Shown: one piece after another, positions 1 through 3,954 of the stretch | Position numbering within the stretch: position 1 is the stretch's first letter | How the letters are laid out: every line of letters starts with the position of its first letter | NCBI GenBank assembly: GCA_964555935.1 | Contig: CAZKUN010000375.1 | Coordinates: forward strand, 1 to 6,798 | Source of the DNA: CAZKUN01 sp964555935 | Lineage (GTDB): Bacteria; Armatimonadota; Zipacnadia; Zipacnadales; VGFC01 | Length of the DNA stretch: 6,798 nucleotides | Direction of reading: 5' to 3' | Program-made: the position numbers and the translations under genes | The notes under the pieces: generated by a model | Database searches by the model: none | Told to the model about the DNA's origin: nothing | The model's input: only the letters and a program-made list of their open reading frames with translations

Positions 1-67
1 AGGCAACGAATCCATGAGACTGTGAGTGGTACCGTTAATGGGGGGAGGTCACTCCTGGTCACCGATG

Positions 68-120
68 AGCCGTCATTCCTGCCGAGCGACGGACGGCTGA
101 GTCAGCGGTAGCGGCGCTAC
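68..120. other. Two adjacent small hairpins
   Basis: AGCCGTC (68-74) is the exact reverse complement of GACGGCT (92-98), giving a 7-bp stem with a 17-nt loop. Ten bases further on, GTAGC (108-112) pairs with GCTAC (116-120) around GGC. Neither is followed by a T-run on either strand, so they are not obvious terminators. In GC-rich DNA such stems arise by chance, and I attach no function to them. Confidence 0.25.
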
Positions 121-310
121 TGCCACGGAAGCATGGTGGGCCAGTCGATTGCAGGGCGCCGGGCCGGGTGGTCTGCGTTCCTTCCTATCCCGATCTTGGG
201 CCAGGCAATCGACATCGCTGGCGCTCGCCGAGCAGACGGGTACTCGTATGATGCGGAGACCCATCGTCCAGGAGACTGGGCGAAGCCGGCAGACGCCGCT
301 GGCCTCCCCG

Positions 311-865
311 TGGGTTGCCAACGAACGAAAACAGGATCACATCACTCAGGAAGGGACGAAGGGTCTAGTTGGGTGTGGGCTGGTGGGGCGGTCACTCGGT
401 GCTGGTCTCAGGGGCGAGAGCTGACACGGGGTGGTGGTGGTGACGTCGTGTGCCGCCCTCACGGTCAGCCGCGCGTTGCACTGCCTCAACGGACGCGAGT
501 ACCTCGTGCGTCGGTCTCGGGGGTTGTCGATGATGAACAGATGAGAGTGAATCACTCACGCGACAGCGGCTAGTCGGTGGTGGGGCGGTCACTCGTCGCT
601 GTGCTCAGGGGCGGGAGCTGACACGAGGCGTTGGTGGTGGGACTGTGAGGTGCTGGCGGCGGCTTCAACTGAATTGCTCAGGGGAACGCGACATACGTCG
701 TTGGTTCCGGTGTTGTCGATTGGTGAGAAGATCGACTCGAGTCGCTCACGCGACAGCGACTGGTCGGGTGGCGGTTCTGTCTCGCCACGTCCGACTACGT
801 CGACGACGTGGCTCGATGGGTCGATAGGGAGAGAAGAGGTGGCATCAGATCACCACGTGGGTGGC
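311..865. repeat. Degenerate tandem repeat, unit about 190-197 nt
   Basis: Two units are clear: 381-577 and 578-767. The head TGGTGGGGCGGTCACTCG is identical at 381-398 and 578-595. The block CTCAGGGGCG(A/G)GAGCTGACACG recurs at 407-428 and 604-625, again 197 nt apart. The tail CTCACGCGACAGCG recurs at 555-568 and 745-758, here 190 nt apart. Weaker partial units flank these. A tail-like segment at about 311-380 contains ATCACTCA at 341-348. A shortened unit at about 768-865 contains GTCGATAGGGAGAGAAGA-like sequence resembling the tail of unit 2. Because 197 and 190 are not multiples of three, the array cannot encode a repeated protein in one frame. Function is unknown; a structured RNA, a protein-binding array or decayed mobile DNA are all possible. 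Confidence 0.7.
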
Positions 866-992
866 GCCGCGTGAGGTCAGGGAACTGATGGCGGACGCTT
901 GGACAGTCCCTGATTCAGGGGCAGTTGGAGTTAGTGGGAGCCACACCTGCTTGGCATCAGGCTGCCTCGCTGACCGGGAACGCAGTCGTCCC

Positions 993-3247
993 TCAGTCGG
1001 CCTCCGCCGCAGGCACGAGCTCCATTTCGTCGATCAGAATGCTCTGGACGTCGCTGGCGATCGGGCAGACCACGTACGTTGCGGCCCCCTTAGGGGGGAC
1101 AAAGGGGGTGCCCACGTCGAACCAGCGATACTCATGGGGCGAGAGTTCGGCGCCTCGTATCTCTCGCGATATCTTCAGGTCCGGGTCGGGGGAACTCAGG
1201 TAGGCAGTGGCCGCGACCTCTTCTGGGGTGTTTGAGCTCCTCTCCCCTCGGAGCTTGACCCGGAGCTGGTAGCTGGCGCCCGGACGAAGGAGGTTCTCCG
1301 GTATCTCCCAGAGGACGTTCGGGTTGCCCGTGTTCGGCATGGCTGGGGCCCTGCCGTACTCGGAGAGCTCGTCTTCGGGCGTGGGCAGGTAGAACATCCG
1401 CAGATTGACGCCCGCGACGGTGAGCCGCCCCCCGAACTGGGCCAGGTCGCGTAGCTGCGCCAGTTCCGCTAAGTACCCGGCCATGGTGCGAGACTCGCTG
1501 TAGGCCTGCATGCCCTGGCTGGCCGTGAGCTTCTCGAGACGTCCCAGGAGTTCGGCGTAGCGCTCCCGTGGGAAGCTGTCCTTGTTGCCAGGGTAGTCGT
1601 TGAAGATCCGTGCGACCTCACCCAGGCCGATGATGGCGAAGTGGTTGTCGATCCGGGCGGCGTGCTCCGGCTGTTCAGCCGTCTTCGCGTAGGCCCTCTC
1701 GAAGATGGCCGCGGCCTTTGCCAGAAACACATCAAGCCCGTAGAAGTCCTCGATGCTCTTTCCGGCGTCGCCGGCGTCGCTCACAAGTCTGTAGTAAGCG
1801 TACATTTCCTCTGCCGCCGGCCCGAAGACGCCGTCGCAGAAGTCTCTGGCAAGCTCGTCGGGATCGAGGGCGCTGTTCCACAGGAGCTTGGCCAGAACCC
1901 AGGCTCGAAGGTTCTGCTGGTCCCCGGCAATGGCCCCGTTATGCTCGAGGAAGAAGATGCCCTCAGCCCCATGCTCCGCCCAGTACTTCAGGTTCGAGAC
2001 CTTGGCCGGCAGGGAGGGTACTGCTCGCCAGTAGTTGGAGAAGTCTGGGCCATACTCCCACACGTTGTAACGGTTCACGAGCCTAAGCCAGGCATCCACC
2101 TCCGCCCGCCGCTCCGGACTCCGGCGGACGTGCTCGAAGAACTCGATCGTGTTCAGGCAGTACCACATTGACGTGTTGGGCTCCAGCTGCATCCCTTCGG
2201 GGGCCTTCTTGTCATCCACCCGGTAGACAAGGAAGTCTACGATGCCATCCGGGTGCTCCTTGGCGACGGCGGCGGCTACCTTGTTCACCAACACGAGGTG
2301 AGGCGCCATGGGGGACTTGTGCCGGTCGATGAGCGCCATGCAGGGCGAGCAGTGGCAGTACGTGCCCGGCTGGGTCGTGTCGTTGTGGCTGATGTTGAGC
2401 ATGTCGCGCCTGGGATCTTGGTTGTCGGCGAACGCCTCCAGAGCCAGTGAGACGGCGCGCTCGTGGTTGGTCTGATCCAGCGGGCAGAGCTGCCAGTTGA
2501 CGCGCTCGGCGCTATCGGCGAGCTGCATGAAACGCTCCGGATGCTCCGGGAACTCGCTTTTGGGCGTGATCGTCTCATAGCTGTGCCCCATCCAGCCTTC
2601 GAGGTGATCGAATTGGTTGTCCGGANNNNNNNNNNCGGATGCACGCGGTTGACGCGGGGCCAGTGACTCCACGCGCGGCACAGACCGGGCGCGCTGATGA
2701 TATGCCGGCGCCGGAAGGAGGGTGTCTCGTTTCGCGGTACCACTGTGGCTTCGAGATTCCGGTCGCTGGGAATCCGATCCCATTTCGGGGCGTACCAGCG
2801 GCAGCCGAGGTCGGCCTCAAGCAGCGCGTAGACGCTGTTGGTTGGATCCCGCCCCTCACCGTTAATGAAGAGGGAACCGTCGTCGCCGACCCGGATGAGA
2901 AGCTCTTCTCTCGAAGCAAGGGTGGAGGAACCGAATCCCGCGGCCAGCGCGGCGGCGGTGTCGCCGACGCTGATGATCGGGGCGTCACGCTGCGAAGTCT
3001 CAGGCACCACTTGGAACGTCGCCCCCGTTATCTGGTCCAGGACGGTCTTGAGCACATCGGCGGCGGCAGTCTCCGCCGCAGTTCGCTCGGCCGCGACGAC
3101 TATAGCCATGGCTGCCCGCGCGTCCCTCGCGAAGCGCAGCCGCACGCTGCGGCCCTTCGGCTTCAGCGCGTCGACTGCACCGGTCGGCGCCTGAGCCTGC
3201 AGCGCAACCGTGGAGGAGAACGCCATCGCAGCCAAGACCATCCGCAT
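993..3247 (-). CDS. Exported DUF4838 protein with GH67-like N-terminal domain (gene split by an assembly gap)
   Basis: A putative carbohydrate-active protein. Residues 1-20 form a signal peptide (MRMVLAAMAFSS..., likely cut after AQA). Residues about 27-175 match the N-terminal domain of alpha-glucuronidase-type (GH67) and related proteins: ITG at 74-76, ISVGDT, then LEADLGCRWYAP at 143-154, followed by PSFRRRHII. Residues about 177-560 match DUF4838, a TIM-barrel-like family: GHSYETITP, EHPERF, WQLCP at 247-251, NISHNDT, and CHCSPC at 293-298. From about residue 630 a beta-rich C-terminal domain follows. The N-run at 2626-2635 breaks the frame as written; merging the shared CGGA gives 746 residues. 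I chose the ATG at 3247 because AAAGGGG lies 6 nt upstream and a signal peptide follows; an in-frame ATG at 3367 would bury that peptide. The family match is by eye. The enzymatic activity of DUF4838 is not established and the substrate is unknown. Confidence 0.85.
2626..2635. other. Assembly gap (10 N) inside the DUF4838 gene
   Basis: Ten N's separate two halves of one gene. As written they shift the frame: codons before the gap end exactly at 2636, while those after it resume at 2624. A true insert must be 2 modulo 3 in length, so 10 cannot be right. The left flank ends in CCGGA and the right flank begins CGGATG. Treating CGGA as an overlap (length -4, which is 2 modulo 3) yields ...N-R-V-H-P-D-N-Q-F-D... 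without interruption. A scaffolder placeholder is therefore the likely origin. Confidence 0.9.
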
Positions 3248-3253
3248 GGTGAA

Positions 3254-3260
3254 CCCCTTT
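3254..3260 (-). promoter_or_regulatory. Ribosome binding site of the DUF4838 gene
   Basis: Read on the minus strand, AAAGGGG sits 6 nt before the ATG at 3247. It partly matches the anti-Shine-Dalgarno complement and decides this start over the in-frame ATG at 3367. Confidence 0.6.
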
Positions 3261-3264
3261 GTGT

Positions 3265-3307
3265 GTGGAGCTTCCCGCCGATACCTGCCTTCCGCACTCA
3301 GCTCCAC
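3265..3307 (-). promoter_or_regulatory. 8-bp inverted repeat in the leader of the DUF4838 gene
   Basis: GTGGAGCT (3265-3272) and AGCTCCAC (3300-3307) are perfect reverse complements separated by 27 nt. A further G-U pair is possible at the base. The element ends 17 nt from the start codon and about 4 nt from the ribosome binding site. It could be an operator half-site pair or an RNA stem affecting translation. The sequence alone does not decide, and chance is not excluded. Confidence 0.35.
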
Positions 3308-3390
3308 GGCGCCTTCCCTACGGGGGGCATTCCCATGCCCACCTGTCCCTCCCCAAAAAGACTCCATCGATCCCTGGAGCTGGGGCCTTC

Positions 3391-3525
3391 TCAGTTGCGC
3401 AGATCAACGGCGGGGCCCTCCGGGAGTACGTGCAGACGTAGCGCGTTTCCCAGGCCGCCCGGCGCCAAAGGGGACACGAATGGTAGCGCCCACGTTCCTG
3501 GTGCCAGCAATGCCCCGGAAGCGAT
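3391..3525 (-). pseudogene. Possible remnant of a gene 3' end
   Basis: On the minus strand a 44-codon open stretch runs from just after an in-frame stop (3526-3528) to a TGA at 3391-3393. It has no ATG. The peptide ends ...GNALRLHVLPEGPAVDLRN, which reads like the C-terminal beta strand of a real protein, and its last 25 or so codons are richer in G/C at the third position than the first part. It points the same way as the DUF4838 gene and ends 143 nt before it. It could be the decayed tail of a lost upstream gene, or chance. No family is recognised. Confidence 0.2.
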
Positions 3526-3656
3526 TCATCCTACCAACACTTGAGCTAGCTCCCCCCATCGCTGTCGGTTGGTGAAAGGAAAGTGCGCGGGACCCGTTGC
3601 CGCTGTATCCGGGGCAACCTAGCTGGCGCTGCAGCTGCATGGAGTCAATGGAAAGA

Positions 3657-3676
3657 AAGCCCTGAGTTCTGGGCTT
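3657..3676 (-). terminator. Terminator-like hairpin, minus strand
   Basis: AAGCCC (3657-3662) and GGGCTT (3671-3676) form a 6-bp stem with an 8-nt loop, plus one possible G-U pair. On the minus strand the stem is followed by TCTTTCC, a weak pyrimidine tract, which is the layout of a rho-independent terminator. No gene upstream on that strand is evident, so it might instead block antisense transcription, or end the lost gene whose remnant lies nearby, or have no role. Confidence 0.25.
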
Positions 3677-3722
3677 CGGGTGCCCCGGAGATCAGTTTTG
3701 GGACCCTACGGGATCGGCCGAT

Positions 3723-3801
3723 GCTGCCTCGGCAGCGCGAGTAGACGGCGATCGCTGGCAGATGAGCTCCGGGACCTCACGGCGTGCTGCCGCTTAGGCA
3801 G
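3723..3801 (+). promoter_or_regulatory. Pair of hairpins with a shared CTGCC/GGCAG stem
   Basis: GCTGCC (3723-3728) pairs with GGCAGC (3731-3736), and CTGCC (3787-3791) pairs with GGCAG (3797-3801). The two stems have nearly the same sequence and lie 64 nt apart, upstream of the LamG gene. They could be repeated binding sites for one regulator or leader stem-loops. The elements are short and the DNA is GC-rich, so confidence is low. Confidence 0.2.
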
Positions 3802-3843
3802 GCATTCGCGACGCCGGCAACTAACTGCCCCTCCACGTCTCGA

Positions 3844-3858
3844 GAGGAGAGCCCCATG
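3844..3858 (+). promoter_or_regulatory. Alternative start with its own Shine-Dalgarno
   Basis: GAGGAG (3844-3849) lies 6 nt before an ATG at 3856, which is in frame with the ATG at 3955 and would add 33 residues. The added stretch has about 70% G/C at the third codon position, against over 90% just after 3955, and contains a short hydrophobic piece of its own (MRIVSSILALLAS). I judge this the less likely start but cannot exclude it. Confidence 0.35.
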
Positions 3859-3942
3859 CGGATCGTGAGCTCAATCCTGGCCCTTCTGGCCTCTACGGAT
3901 CGCGCTTCGGCCCGCAACAGGGCACCCGCTCCTTCGCATGGC

Positions 3943-3948
3943 AGGAGG
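3943..3948 (+). promoter_or_regulatory. Ribosome binding site of the LamG gene
   Basis: AGGAGG, a full Shine-Dalgarno core, lies 6 nt before the ATG at 3955. The product then begins directly with a hydrophobic export signal, and third-position G/C bias rises sharply from this codon onward. Both points support this start. Confidence 0.65.
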
Positions 3949-3954
3949 CCAACG

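Larger units (their letters stand above)
1..992. other. Gene-free stretch downstream of the DUF4838 gene
   Basis: I find no protein-coding gene here. Open frames on both strands are short (under about 150 codons), have no recognisable domain, lack the strong third-position G/C bias of the two real genes, and mostly have no good ribosome binding site. What the stretch does hold is a degenerate tandem repeat (about 311-865), a few short hairpins (68-98, 108-120) and palindromes such as CGACTCGAGTCG (733-744). No clear rho-independent terminator follows the stop codon of the minus-strand gene at 993. The near-palindrome CCCTGATTCAGGG (908-920) lies in the right place but has no T-run. Confidence 0.6.
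3248..3954. other. Divergent intergenic region
   Basis: This 707-nt region separates the start of the minus-strand DUF4838 gene from the preferred start of the plus-strand LamG gene, so promoters for both should lie here. I cannot point to convincing -35/-10 boxes. It contains the leader inverted repeat (3265-3307), a short possible gene remnant on the minus strand (3391-3525), a palindrome TGCAGCTGCA (3630-3639), a terminator-like hairpin (3657-3676), and two hairpins sharing a CTGCC/GGCAG stem (3723-3736 and 3787-3801). Open frames in it show no recognisable protein and weaker third-position G/C bias than the genes on either side. Confidence 0.6.

Noticed and set aside
133..573. 146-codon plus-strand open frame in the left region
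   Set aside because: It runs into only the first repeat unit, has no recognisable domain, weak codon bias and no good ribosome binding site; the repeat period also breaks the frame.
733..744. 12-bp palindrome CGACTCGAGTCG as an operator
   Set aside because: It occurs once, inside the repeat region and far from either gene start, so there is no support for a regulatory role.
381..767. CRISPR array
   Set aside because: Repeat units are about 190 nt and imperfect, with no 25-40 nt direct repeats separated by uniform spacers and no cas genes nearby.
908..920. CCCTGATTCAGGG as a terminator of the DUF4838 gene
   Set aside because: It is a near-perfect palindrome with no usable loop and no T-run on the minus strand.
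2285..2625. Continuation of the N-terminal DUF4838 frame past the N-run
   Set aside because: The residues past the gap in that frame are Arg/Ser/Thr-rich nonsense, whereas the shifted frame has the conserved DUF4838 motifs; the apparent frameshift comes from the N count.
3248..3367. 40-residue N-terminal extension of the DUF4838 protein from an ATG at 3367
   Set aside because: It would place the signal peptide internally, and the ATG at 3247 has a well-placed ribosome binding site.
2639..3544. 301-codon plus-strand open frame
   Set aside because: It is antisense to the clear N-terminal half of the DUF4838 gene, with no recognisable protein in it.
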